Below are positions 11,312 through 22,742 of a DNA stretch of 64,000 nucleotides, in pieces; positions within the stretch are counted from its first letter, which is position 1; every line of letters begins with the position of its first letter. The notes beneath the pieces were generated by a model that searched no databases, had not been told where the DNA came from, and saw only the letters and a list, made by a program, of their open reading frames with translations. A program made the position numbers and the translations under genes. This DNA comes from Rotaria sp. Silwood1 (Eukaryota; Rotifera; Eurotatoria; Philodinida; Philodinidae), in assembly GCA_905250075.1 (NCBI GenBank), contig CAJNOP010000012.1, forward strand, positions 1 through 64,000. The letters are read 5' to 3'.

Positions 11312-13234
11312 TACTACAAAGGATGAAATAATCAGCCGGAACTAGTCATGCATCTATATTTCATACAGTTATTTTCTATAATTATTTGTAACAATTTGTC
11401 ATTCATTACTGATTTTATTCATCAGACATAGTAGACGTTACTCTCTAAAGATTATTGTTTCAATGTTGCTCCTTCGAAGGAAAAACGCAAAATTATGAGC
11501 ACATGAAGAACATTAAATTGTATACATTAGCTATTGATGTCTTGTACCTATTTCTATTTAATTCTATTGCATAAAAACAAAGAAACATATTACATTGCAT
11601 ATCGACATTTGATTCTCACTGTGTCCACATTTTTACCTTTTATTATTATATTTATTCTGAGTGACAACCAGTGGCCATAAAACCGTATATCATGTTGTTC
11701 TTTCTTTGTCCAAGTATCCTTATCTCGCTCTACCTTCCGCTCTTTTTCTCCCCGAATATTTTTATTATGTCGTCATCTTCTTATGATAAATAAGACAATA
11801 TAGTATCATCGATAGATTGTTCTCAAGTACTGATGAAGCTAAAACAAAAAAATAACATGATTGTTTTGATCAATCGGTACTTAGTCAGGGTATGGGTGGT
11901 GTATCAGCATTGTTCCAACTTCATATTATTACAAGTCTTGTGACTCAATTAAGACTTCGATGTCTTTGTATATGAGAGATGATGCTAGCAGGTAATTGCG
12001 GTTTAGAACTTCTACACCGATTAGATGATTTGCAAACATGAATCTAGAGGTTCATCATAAGAATATTGTAATTCTCTTTGTTTGAAGTTATTATAACTGA
12101 CAGGTTGATCACAATTTTGTCAATGATGAAAGTCCAATTTAGTTGAACAAGCTATCACAAAACAATATGTATATAGAATACATATGAGGATAGAAGCTAA
12201 TATAGTTAGAATATGTTTATACCATCCGTTACACTAAGGATTTATTCGAATAGGACCGAATCATATTTCTAACAAGAAAAAAAAACGAGATTATTATGAA
12301 GAAAAAGAAAACACAATCTAATGATTATTTAGCGATTACCCTCCACAGGTCTGATTTGGAAACATCATTATTGTTTTTTTCCCGCAAAAGCCAGGTTCGC
12401 CAACAAAGATAAGAAGGAGACTTGATTTTATATACTAATGATCTTATTTTGTATGTGGATTAAAAATTTGGCTCACAGTTACACCCTATTTACATCTCCG
12501 ATTCACTAGCAATGTGATTCCTTCAGCGATCGGAGATCGTAATGTAGCAACGTTAGTTATGAAAGGCATTAAATGAACAATTATTATTTGGAATAACATA
12601 TAAAATTGATGTCTATGATATAGATGAATATGCTCTATCAATATAATCGATTGAACACTTTTTAATCCATATCTAATTCACAGTCCAATCAGCGAAAGTC
12701 TTATTTGCTAAACTCTCCGATATTTCTATTGTAACTGCATCTCATATTCTTTTGTGAAACATGATGATGAAACGTTGACCGTGGTATTAGTTTGATCTAA
12801 ACCAAAATCTTTAGTGTCTGAGATTCTATCAAATAATGAAATTCACTTACAATAAATAGTAATGTACATTTGCTTTTCAAAGACAAAAGTATTTCATCGA
12901 TAATATTTATTATCATATAAAACTTTGAGATAAAACTTCTTCTTAAGACATGTTTCAGTGGATGCTTTTATGATTTATAATTGATAGTTTATTAATCACT
13001 ACCTGTAGTGTTCGACTATTTCTTTTGTTTTATTTTTTGCAAATAATAATGACATTATATATTTGATAACTATGCTCCTACTTGTTGTCTTTACTGCATA
13101 TACTTATAATTTCACATTGATAATGACCATAAATTTTCCTGAGATAAACAATATAAAAGAAACTCCGTTTCACGTAAAGACACTTTTATCACAGTTATAT
13201 AAAAATCAAACAACTTTCTTTGAAATTCACCATC

Positions 13235-15874
13235 ATGTGCCTTACAAAATTAACTACTTCACTGACGTTTATTCTACTTCTAGTAGTTGCTATATTAGTA
13301 ATAATTTCAATTGCATTAAATGCTGCTACGCTTGGTATAATTAATAAACGATTTAATGAAATTAAAAATGAGAATGGTCAAACAACAAGTGAAACTACTA
13401 TTCCAACAGGACCGATAACGACAAGCACCGTGCGACCACCTATCACTTTTAACTTGGCTGATTCAATTCGTATTGAAGATTTAATGTACCATCTTAATGA
13501 GTTACAACGTATTGCTAATAATACAGGCAATACTCGTGCTATTGGAACTCGTGGATTTACAGAAACAGTTAATTATATCTATAATTATCTAGTTAATAAT
13601 GTTTCTACTTTAGAAGTCTTTCGAGAACAAGTACCAATACAGAATTTTACAATTAAAGGAGATCCAATATTGATCTTATCTATCAATGATAGTAATGAAA
13701 CATTCACTTATTCAACTAATTTAGCAAGATCCGATTTCACTTATGTCAATTACTCAGCTCCTATCAATTTAACAAAATTTAATTTAGTAGTTGTTCCTAA
13801 TAATGGATGTAATGACCTCGATTGGCAAAATGTAAGAGGCCGAGCAGCATTAGTAGTAGTTGGAGGCACATGTACTAGTGCCGAAAAAGGTGAGTTAGCC
13901 AATAAATATAATGCATCGGCTTTGTTGTATTACAATCATGGCTTGACAACTACGAGTCTTGCACCTGTCATTATACGTCTTCGTCAAGCAAATAAATTAC
14001 CAGCACTCTTTCTATCTTATGCTGCTGGACAAAAATTAGTCAATGTAGCTAATTTAACCAATGTGAATATTTGGCTCCAGGTTGAACGTGAAGATTATCC
14101 ATCGTTCTACGTTGAAAATATCTGTGCCGATACAAAAGAAGGCAATATTAATGAAACCATTGTTGTGGGTGGTCATAGCGATAGTGTACCTGTTGGACCA
14201 GGAATTAATGACAATGGTTAGTATTAGTTGTCTTTTTTTTCTAGTTTGTATCTGCTCCGATGTGTTACTACTATAGTCAAATTAATGTTCATATTACAAT
14301 TTGATACAGCAATATTACTTTGAGTAAAATGAGATAACTCGCTTCTCTTCGCCACGTTCTTTCATCAGACTGTATTCGATTTACAAAAGATTCAAGAAGC
14401 CGTTTTTTCTCTTCTTTTTATTGAAAACTTCAATATTTTTACTATGGTTGATGCTCTTCAATCTCCTTTAAATTGAATGCACATTTTTTCAAAAGCTTTG
14501 AATGACAGTCAGAAAGATAGTTTTGGAGAGTTTGATTTTCCGTAGATTCTCATCCAAGCAGTTTTGCGGAAAATGTTAGGTGAGGAAATACTGATAGAGA
14601 ATACTTGCAACTGCACAAATACTATTTCAGATTCTCGTTAGTCATTTCTTTTGAGGAGAAAAATGAAAAATACAACTGGTCTAAACTCTTGTCTACAATT
14701 ATATGCCTTTTAAATGTTGATCTTCAAATTATTTCTTTTAGTATCAAGGTCCTTGTTTGTTTCTAAAAACAAAAACTTTTTTCATTTTTCTATAATTCAG
14801 GTAGTGGAACAATGGCTATTCTGGTTTTAGCGACGAATTTGGCTCGTCTTTACCAATCTGGTAATTATACTAAGTATAGATATCGTGTTCGATTTTGTTG
14901 GTGGGCTGCTGAAGAAATCGGACTTGTTGGAGCAACTTATCATGCTCAACAAGCAAAAAATTCATCTGTTCCTCCTGGTCAACAACTTCAAGATTATCTA
15001 ATTAATCTTAACTATGATATGCTTGGATCCCCTAATTTTATGTTGGGTATCTATGATGGTAGTACAGCAAAACCGGGTACTCCACAATCGGCAATCAATG
15101 GAAGTATTCGAATCTCTGAAGCATTTTGTAATTGGTTTAATACAAAAAATTTACCGTGGGATTATACTGATTTTAGTGGTCGAAGTGATTATGGTCCATT
15201 TTTAGCAGCTGGTATCGTTGCAGGTAAAGGGTCCAAGAAGAATAAAGTTTATCTGCTTTTACTGCTAGACTTTCCGAGCTATCTCTTCAGTGACTTTAGG
15301 TTTCTTCAGGTCTGTTCAGTCCCTTTCTGTCCCTTTAGTCCTTTTAGGTTCTCTCAGTCCTTGTCGTCTTATACGTTTTTGACAGAGCAAAAAGTTTGCT
15401 AAAGAAAATTTTTAAGAAACTACATTCACCAATAGTTTTCAAACTGAATGATATTGTGGGAACTAAAGGAACGCAAAGAGACTAAAGTATTCTAACAAAT
15501 TTACATGATGTGTGAGCATAAAAGTAAGATGGAATAAATTTAATTTTTCGTAAATCTATATTACAGGTGGACTATTCTCTGGTGCTGATGAGACTAAAAC
15601 CGCTGAACAACGTACTAAATATGAAGAAAAACTCGGTCAAGGTGGTTTGACAGGTGCAATTCTTGATCCTTGTTATCATAGAGCATGTGATACAACTGAT
15701 AATATTAATCAATTGGGTTATGAAAAAATGGTTCAAGCAGCAGCATACATGCTTGAATACTTAGGCCAAAAAGATGATTTGCCAACATGGTTATATCCAA
15801 ATGGACGACAAATGCCTCGATTACCAGATGATTATTTTCCTAACAGTGATTACTTTCGAGATACAAACATTTAG
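13235..15874 (+). CDS. Membrane-anchored M28 metallopeptidase with PA domain, copy 1
   Basis: Three exons (13235-14216, 14801-15223, 15567-15874) give 570 residues; an in-frame ATG at 13220 would add five. An N-terminal hydrophobic helix (SLTFILLLVVAILVIISIAL) makes a type II membrane protein with an extracellular enzyme. A PA-like domain lies at about residues 130-300. The M28 core has all metal and catalytic residues: GGHSDS (His, first Asp), GINDNGSG (bridging Asp), WWAAEEIGLVG (catalytic Glu and ligand Glu), NLNYDMLGS (Asp) and CYHRACDT (last His). Aminopeptidase or carboxypeptidase activity is likely; the substrate is unknown. Its first intron (584 nt) is in the same place as the 51-nt intron of copies 2 and 3, but the second intron (343 nt, after GIVAG) is absent from them. 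AATAAA at 16002. Confidence 0.9.
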
Positions 15875-17691
15875 GTGAAAAGTTACGTATTACTTTAATG
15901 GACAAAAAATCTTTGTTTTTTCGAATATCTATCGGACTTGAGGACATATTTTTCATAAAGAACAGGATAATTTTAATTTAAAAGCTCATAAAAAAACAGA
16001 AAATAAAGTTTGTACACACATGAATATATTAACAAAAGTCATGGAATTTTTGTTGATTTACTCTAAAGCTATACATTCTCTTTTTATACATTGTATTCCA
16101 TTCTTTTCGAAGCAATATTATTATGTGTATGGTGAGATACTGGAACGTGTTTTGAAAACTTGATTTTGTTCATGTATTTACGCTCTAACTTTATATAGTT
16201 AGATCGAATTTCTCATTTTCAACAGTTCTTTTTATATATGAGGTGGTCAATATCATATGAACAGGTCGAAAACTGTCGGTTAATTATTGTGATCTTCATG
16301 ATTGATTATTAATCACGATTATTTTCTTGGTGGTCGAGATTTTACAACGTAAAACACAATGGTTAACTACAGTTGACCGGACCAGGAAAGAGTCATTTAG
16401 TCGTGGCCAATGGGCCATCTCGTTGACTATCATTTATCGTGACTTTTGACGCTGTAATATCTAGTAAACAAAAGTAGTAATTATGCTTAATCACGAATAA
16501 TGAATATAGTCTAAAGTAAAAAGCAGATTTCGATCGATTTCTATCTCTGCAAATTTCAAAATCTCATTGCCATTTTAGTACACATAGATTAATGATAACT
16601 TTTTCCAGTAACTAACAAAGTAAACAGTATGATGTGATGAATTATAATCATTTTTGTGACTTCTTAGATACAAAATATGATGATAGTTAGATTATTTGTG
16701 ACATCTCAGAAAACTAGTGTTGATCCCAAACAATGTTTTCTTTTCTTATTCATCAATTATTCAGTATATTCTGCATTAATAAAAGACCGAAATTATTTTC
16801 AAAACTACATATGAACTAATGAGAGAAATTTTTCAAGTGATGAATTGTGTTTTGATTCAAGACTATGTGCATCATGCACATTTGAATGAGCTATGAATAC
16901 TTTGAAAAATAGTGCAGAGCTTTGACTTATTTCTTCTACAATGCTGCATTTTCACGATATTTTGAACTCAATATCGCGATACAAGTTTGAGATTTTTCGT
17001 TGTTCCTGTTCTATGGTATGAGTATAGTAAAAATATATCTTTTACATTGTTGATGTATAGTGGTAGATTCGATATTCATTTTTCAACATAAAATCAAATC
17101 GAAAGATCTGAAACTTTTGCAATAAACTACACCCGCTAAGACCGATCTCTGTGCTAAAGTTTAAGTCGAAACTCAACCATCAATTTGTGTGGCGTTTCTT
17201 AGTGAGACCATGACATTAAACTAAAAGATATCGTCGAACTGCAGTATTTCTGAAGAAATAATTTAAGTAGTCAACTCTTTACTGGATACTTCTAGCGCAT
17301 TCCAGTGTGCATGATGCACATAGTACTGACTCGGAAAAAAATAACTAGCTATGACACCTTCCTCGTAAGAAAGAAAATTGAAAAAAGAAGTAAATCCGAC
17401 TATCAATCTCAAATCTTCGTCTTGTTTCCGCTTGGGTAAATTTCATATTAGTTTTCATAATAGAAATTATTGTAACATCAGTCAATGTAGAAAAACATCA
17501 TTTTTACTACTATTCTTTATTAAGTATTATTGTCAAATACCATTCCTTGAAAGCAACAACAAAAGGCGACATTTGCAAATCATTGTTTTTTTATTAATCT
17601 TTTTCTCAAATGTCAAACATCGGCAATGTTTTCAATATCACCTTTATTCTTCACTTTTCATTGTGTTTTGATCGATAAAACACAAATAAAC
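15875..17691. other. Intergenic stretch between M28 copies 1 and 2
   Basis: No gene is seen. The best-preserved copy of the dispersed MITE family occupies 16862-17324. The last 150 bases before the copy 2 start resemble the region upstream of copy 3 (for example CAAATGTCAAACATC against CAAATGTCGAACATC), so the duplication unit includes some promoter or 5' UTR sequence. Confidence 0.6.
16862..17324. mobile_element. MITE with perfect 19-bp terminal inverted repeats (copy b)
   Basis: The left end reads ACTATGTGCATCATGCACA (16862-16880) and the right end is its exact reverse complement (17306-17324). Subterminal sequence is also partly inverted. The length is about 463 bp with no coding frame, as expected for a non-autonomous element. 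Internal blocks (GAGCTATGAATACTTTG, ATCTGAAACTTTTGC) recur in copies at about 10334, 35999 and 61565. The terminal repeat is itself a near-palindrome (TGTGCATCATGCACA). No clear target-site duplication was found, so the superfamily is open. Confidence 0.8.
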
Positions 17692-19425
17692 ATGTCATCG
17701 AACCAAGTCTTTCACGTTGAGCATAGTAATAACGTTTCTAAAAATACTAAATATAAAACATTCCCTATGCTTATCATTGGCATTGCAATCGTGCTTGGAA
17801 CACTTATTGTTGCACTTTCGATCGTTACTCTTGTCAAAGTTAACAAGAAATTTCACACGACCTTAGACAACAGTGAAAAACTAACGATCAGTTCAAAAGC
17901 AGTTCACCCATCATCTGATTCCGTTTTGGATGCATCGATTCGTATTGATGAAGTCATGAGCTATCTTAATGAGTTTCAACGTATTGCCACTGCTAATAAT
18001 GGAACTCGAGCTGTCAATACACCTGGATTTAATGCAACATTGAACTATATCGAGAACTATTTAACTGCTAATACGAATTACAAAATAACAAAGACTTTTT
18101 TCTTCTTGAGAGACTTTGTACTTGCAAGTAATCCGATTCTAATTTCATCAATTAACGGTGCCAAAAAGAACTATACTTATTCAACTAATCTTGCCATTGC
18201 TGAATTTTATCATGTTAAATATTCAACTTCGGCTAATTTTTCCAGTAGTATTCAACTTACAGTTATTCCAAATGTGGGCTGTTCAGATGATGATTGGCAA
18301 AAAGCCACCTTACCACCTCAAGATCGAGTAGCACTTGTCAAACGTGGAATATGTGGATTTCAAGATAAGGCTATACTTGCTGCTAAATATAATGTAGCTG
18401 CACTTTTGATCTATAATGATGGTGAATCACCTGATCGTGTTTCCCCGTTAGAAGTTAATCTTGCTCAAGATAATGCTATACCTGCTCTGTTTCTTTCGTT
18501 CACTGTTGGTCAAGTCCTTGTGAATGCAGCTAAAAATTCGTCAACAAATATTACTGTACAATTAATTATTGACGTGAAAAATCTACCTGACTTTCCTGTA
18601 GGAAATATTTGTGCTGATACCCCAACAGGTGATGTTACACAGACTATCGTCATTGGTAGTCATAGTGATAGTGTTACAGCTGGATCAGGAATTAATGATA
18701 ATGGTAAGTTTACTATTCAAATAATCCTTCTCATATTTCTTTCTTTCACTATAGGTAGTGGTAGTGCAGCCAATCTAGCTTTAGCTGTTTCTCTTGCTCG
18801 TCTTTTTCGAACATCAACGTATGCGAAATATAAATATCGAGTACGATTTTGTTGGTGGGGCGCTGAAGAACTTGGTCTTCTTGGTGCAGACTTTCATGTC
18901 AAACAAGCCAAAAATTCTTCTATTGTTGGTGAACGTCTTTCAGATTATTTAATTAATCTTAACTATGATACGATTGGTTCACCCAATTATATGTTAGGTA
19001 TATATGATGGTGCCACAGCTAGAAATGACACACCATCACAAGCACTTGTTGGTAGTATTAAAATTACAGCTTTGTTTCGAGATTGGTTTATTCAACAGAA
19101 CTTACCATATGATTATAGAGATGTGAGTGGTCGAAGTGATTATGCTCCATTTTTAGCTGAAGGTATCGTCTCAGGTGGGCTCTCTGCTGGTACAGATGGT
19201 ATCAAAACACAAAACCAACGTGATCGATATGATCAAATGCTTGGTCAAGGTTTAGGAGGTATATCGGGTATTATGTACGATCCTTGCTATCATAAAGCAT
19301 GTGATACAATTCAGAATATTAATATATTAGGATACGAGAAAATGGTGAAAGCAGCTGCTTATGTTTTAGAATTTCTAGGTCGAGAAGAAGATTTAAAAAC
19401 ATGGCTTTATCCATTTACTAAGTGA
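17692..19425 (+). CDS. Membrane-anchored M28 metallopeptidase with PA domain, copy 2
   Basis: Two exons (17692-18703, 18755-19425) give 560 residues. The start MSSNQVFHVE is chosen over an in-frame ATG at 17626 because homology with copy 3 and the cytoplasmic tail length support it. A TM helix (MLIIGIAIVLGTLIVALSIV) follows. The catalytic core is complete: SHSDS (His324, Asp326), NDNG (Asp336), WWGAEELG (Glu375, Glu376), NLNYD (Asp409) and CYHKACDT. The 51-nt intron has no stop and is a multiple of three, so retention would insert 17 residues just after the bridging Asp; GTAAGT/ATAG borders and the shared position in copy 1 argue for splicing. The C-terminus ends at WLYPFTK, shorter than copies 1 and 3. 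AATAAA at 19469. Confidence 0.9.
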   Translation: MSSNQVFHVEHSNNVSKNTKYKTFPMLIIGIAIVLGTLIVALSIVTLVKVNKKFHTTLDNSEKLTISSKAVHPSSDSVLDASIRIDEVMSYLNEFQRIATANNGTRAVNTPGFNATLNYIENYLTANTNYKITKTFFFLRDFVLASNPILISSINGAKKNYTYSTNLAIAEFYHVKYSTSANFSSSIQLTVIPNVGCSDDDWQKATLPPQDRVALVKRGICGFQDKAILAAKYNVAALLIYNDGESPDRVSPLEVNLAQDNAIPALFLSFTVGQVLVNAAKNSSTNITVQLIIDVKNLPDFPVGNICADTPTGDVTQTIVIGSHSDSVTAGSGINDNGKFTIQIILLIFLSFTIGSGSAANLALAVSLARLFRTSTYAKYKYRVRFCWWGAEELGLLGADFHVKQAKNSSIVGERLSDYLINLNYDTIGSPNYMLGIYDGATARNDTPSQALVGSIKITALFRDWFIQQNLPYDYRDVSGRSDYAPFLAEGIVSGGLSAGTDGIKTQNQRDRYDQMLGQGLGGISGIMYDPCYHKACDTIQNINILGYEKMVKAAAYVLEFLGREEDLKTWLYPFTK

Positions 19426-20924
19426 ATACTTGATTTCATCAACCTCAGAGAGAAAGAGAATACAAGTCAATAAACGAATATTATGTATTACTTTAATTGC
19501 TTTATGCATCTTATTCTCTTTTTCTCTTGTTTATCGATATGTCTATCTAAATTAATAGAGTTTGTTATTGAGTTTATGTTTGTTTACTGCTATAGAGGCT
19601 TTGGTTTTCTTTTGATAATTTAATAATCGTTTGGCTAATATCATGATCTATTTGAAGAAATGTTCATTTTTAATTTTATTTTGCTCTTTTTGTAATTTTA
19701 TTTATTTTCTTTTTTTATATGCTTTTCACTAGTATATTTGTCAGCTATTCTTTCTTCTCGGTGTGATTATATGGTTTTTTTGCTGAATAGATACAAAAGA
19801 AGATGTAATGTAATTGAATGAAAATTATTATCAAAACTGACAATAATGCGCTGCTACTTAAAACTAACTTATTGGAGTGTACTTGTTGGATAATTTTTAC
19901 TAACTTTTTTGTCATTTATGAGCTCTGAGCTGTTTATCGTGTGAATTAGGATAATAGTTTGTTATTAAGTAGGAAACCTGCTTGACTTCAATATTTGCAA
20001 TACTTGTATGGACACGAAAAGTCAAGATCATTGACGATAGTAAGAATAAGCAATAATAATTCGTTTGTATTTGTGATTGTCTCAGTTTCTCATATAAGAA
20101 TAGGTGCTTTTGATTGAATAATATCCTTTCTTGTAATGGCCGACCGGTTACGTTAATCAGGACGTATTTGATAGATACAATGTTCAAATTTCAGTACTAC
20201 CAGTCATGAAATGAACTTGAACAAGCCATTGATGACTGTTTGTCTCGTATTGCCCATCGGATAGCATGCTGCTTAAGCGATGACTTACACCTACTCTCAT
20301 GGCTAGTATGTAGTTACTCAGTGTGTATGAAGAGTTCCAGTCATTGAACGCGATAGTTCTGCTTCAGGCTGACCTTCTATCTAGAACTACAGATATTAAT
20401 AATTGTAGGAAAGATAGATATATTATTCCTTCTTTCTTTTAATGATAGACTACTGTACATTGTTATTCGAAAATATTTTCAATAATAAAAAATATTTCTT
20501 ATATCATTGAATAATAAAACATTAACAAAGAACATTTCAATTATTGAAAACTTGACATTCAATTTCTTATAAAACAATGAATTAGTCATGAGATATTTTT
20601 AAAAGATAAATTTGATTGTTATTAAGCTATTATGTATTTCTACGTTCCCGATGACAAACATATCAATATTCTTCTTACGACATTGTATAGTAATATTTAG
20701 TCAATTCAAAGTGACGTCATTGTTTTGCTAGAAACCTTTCTTTCATTTTACTATTATTATTTAGGTATTACTTATGACAATAAAAAACAGCAAGCTTATC
20801 ACAAGCTATTGTTTTTTTTTCTGTATTTATCTTCTTTTACAAATGTCGAACATCCACATGGATTTATATTTGTCTATATCTTTCTATTTCATTTTACATT
20901 TTCTTCTTAGTCTTCAATATAAAC
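19426..20924. other. Intergenic stretch between M28 copies 2 and 3
   Basis: No gene is seen. It begins with the copy 2 3' UTR and ends with a pyrimidine-rich leader resembling that of copy 2. A minus-strand open frame near 19912-20187 has no recognisable domain. Confidence 0.55.
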
Positions 20925-22742
20925 ATGCCAAACATTGGATGCATTCAACTCGAGGAAAATAATAAAATCTTGAAAAATATCCAATATAAGAAATTTAAAG
21001 TACCAATCCTTGGTATAACACTTATTCTTGGAACAATTATTGTTGCACTATCTATCGTTGCTCTTGTCAAAATTAATAAGAAACTTCATCAAATTCCAGA
21101 TAAGAGTGAAAAACCAATTATCAGTTCCAAAGCAATTCAGCAATCATTTGACTCTATTCTGGGCGCATCTATTCATATTGATGAAGTGATGAGCTATCTC
21201 AATGAGTTTCAACGTATTGCCACTGCTAATAATGGGATTCGAGCCGACAGTACATCTGGATTCCATGCAACCATGGACTATATCGAGAACTATTTAACTG
21301 CTAATACAAATTATAAAGTGACGAAGGCTATTTTTCGTGTCAGATCAGCAGCACTTGCTCGCATACCTATTTTAATGTCATCAATAAATGGTACTATTAC
21401 TAATCATTCATTTACGACAACTCCATCAACTACCGATTTCTACCATATTCAGTACACGGCATCGGCGAATTTTACAGATTATGTTGAACTTACTGTAATT
21501 CCAAACTTCGGGTGTTCAGATGATGATTGGCGCAATGCTAGTACATCGGCTTCTGGTCGAGTAGCATTAGTGAAGCGAGGCAACTGTACTCTTGCGGAAA
21601 AAGCGACACTTGCTTCCAAATACAATGCTGCTGCTCTTCTTATATATAACGATGGTCAATCACCTAATCGTATGGCACCTATGTTTGTTGCTCTTAACGA
21701 AAGCAATAATTTACCAGCACTTTTTCTCTCATATCAAGTCGGTCAAAGATTTGCTGATGCTTCTCGAATGAAACCAGGCAATGTTCGTATTTTAATCAAT
21801 ATTGTCCGACGCAATGAATCAACATCTCCATCGGCAAATATTTGTGCTGACACTCCAACAGGTGATGTTACACAGACTATCGTCATTGGTAGTCATAGTG
21901 ATAGTGTTACAGCTGGATCAGGAATTAATGATAATGGTAAGTTTACTATTCAAATAATCCTTCTCATATTTCTTTCTTTCACTATAGGTAGTGGTAGTGC
22001 AGCCAATCTAGCTTTAGCTGTTTCTCTTGCTCGTCTTTTTCGAACATCAACGTATGCGAAATATAAATATCGAGTACGATTTTGTTGGTGGGGCGCTGAA
22101 GAACTTGGTCTTCTTGGTGCAGACTTTCATGTCAAACAAGCCAAAAATTCTTCTATTGTTGGTGAACGTCTTTCAGATTATTTAATTAATCTTAACTATG
22201 ATATGATTGGTTCACCTAATTATATATTTGCTATTTATGATGGCCGTTCAGCTAATAGCGATACTCCATCACAAGCTCTTCCTGGTAGTAATAAAATTAC
22301 AACGTTGTTTCAAGATTGGTTCATTCGACAGAACCTACCATATGATTATACAAATTTCACTGGTGACAGTGATTATGCTCCATTTTTAGCTGAAGGTATA
22401 GTTGCAGGTGGATTGTTTTCTGGCGCATTCGAAGTCAAAACACAAAACCAACGTGATCGATATGATCAAATGCTTGGTCAAGGTTTAGGAGGTATTGCAG
22501 GTGTTGCCACAGATCCATGCTATCACAGACCATGTGATACAATTCAGAATATCAATATATTAGGATACGAGAAAATGGTGAAAGCAGCTGCTTATGTTTT
22601 AGAATTCTTAGGTCGAGAGAATGATTTAAAAACGTGGTTGTATCCTTCAATTGAAATTCAACGTCTCGCTGATCGATCACAAAAAAATACACGACCAGCG
22701 TACAATTCAATTAACGAATATTTTGGATTACCTTATTATTGA
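20925..22742 (+). CDS. Membrane-anchored M28 metallopeptidase with PA domain, copy 3
   Basis: Two exons (20925-21936, 21988-22742) give 588 residues. The layout matches copy 2: short cytoplasmic N-terminus, TM helix (ILGITLILGTIIVALSIVAL), PA-like domain, M28 core with SHSDS, NDNG, WWGAEELG, NLNYD and CYHRPCDT all intact. Its C-terminal tail is longer and resembles copy 1 (WLYPSIEIQRL, then PYY at the end). Outside 21855-22203 it differs from copy 2 at many sites; inside that block, intron included, it is identical. Substrate specificity probably differs most in the divergent PA region. AATAAA at 22806. Confidence 0.9.
   Translation: MPNIGCIQLEENNKILKNIQYKKFKVPILGITLILGTIIVALSIVALVKINKKLHQIPDKSEKPIISSKAIQQSFDSILGASIHIDEVMSYLNEFQRIATANNGIRADSTSGFHATMDYIENYLTANTNYKVTKAIFRVRSAALARIPILMSSINGTITNHSFTTTPSTTDFYHIQYTASANFTDYVELTVIPNFGCSDDDWRNASTSASGRVALVKRGNCTLAEKATLASKYNAAALLIYNDGQSPNRMAPMFVALNESNNLPALFLSYQVGQRFADASRMKPGNVRILINIVRRNESTSPSANICADTPTGDVTQTIVIGSHSDSVTAGSGINDNGKFTIQIILLIFLSFTIGSGSAANLALAVSLARLFRTSTYAKYKYRVRFCWWGAEELGLLGADFHVKQAKNSSIVGERLSDYLINLNYDMIGSPNYIFAIYDGRSANSDTPSQALPGSNKITTLFQDWFIRQNLPYDYTNFTGDSDYAPFLAEGIVAGGLFSGAFEVKTQNQRDRYDQMLGQGLGGIAGVATDPCYHRPCDTIQNINILGYEKMVKAAAYVLEFLGRENDLKTWLYPSIEIQRLADRSQKNTRPAYNSINEYFGLPYY

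Larger units (their letters stand above)
9514..13219. other. Intergenic stretch with transposon relics
   Basis: No intact gene is seen between the Ly6-like gene and the M28 array. It holds a decayed copy of a dispersed MITE (about 10334-10560) and a reverse-transcriptase relic (about 10870-11310). The remainder (9600-10300 and 11320-13200) is A+T-rich with pyrimidine tracts and no recognisable structure. Confidence 0.6.

Noticed and set aside
17626..17691. Extra N-terminal residues for M28 copy 2 from an upstream in-frame ATG
   Set aside because: Copies 2 and 3 align from MSSNQ/MPNIG onward, and the upstream stretch resembles the untranslated leader of copy 3.
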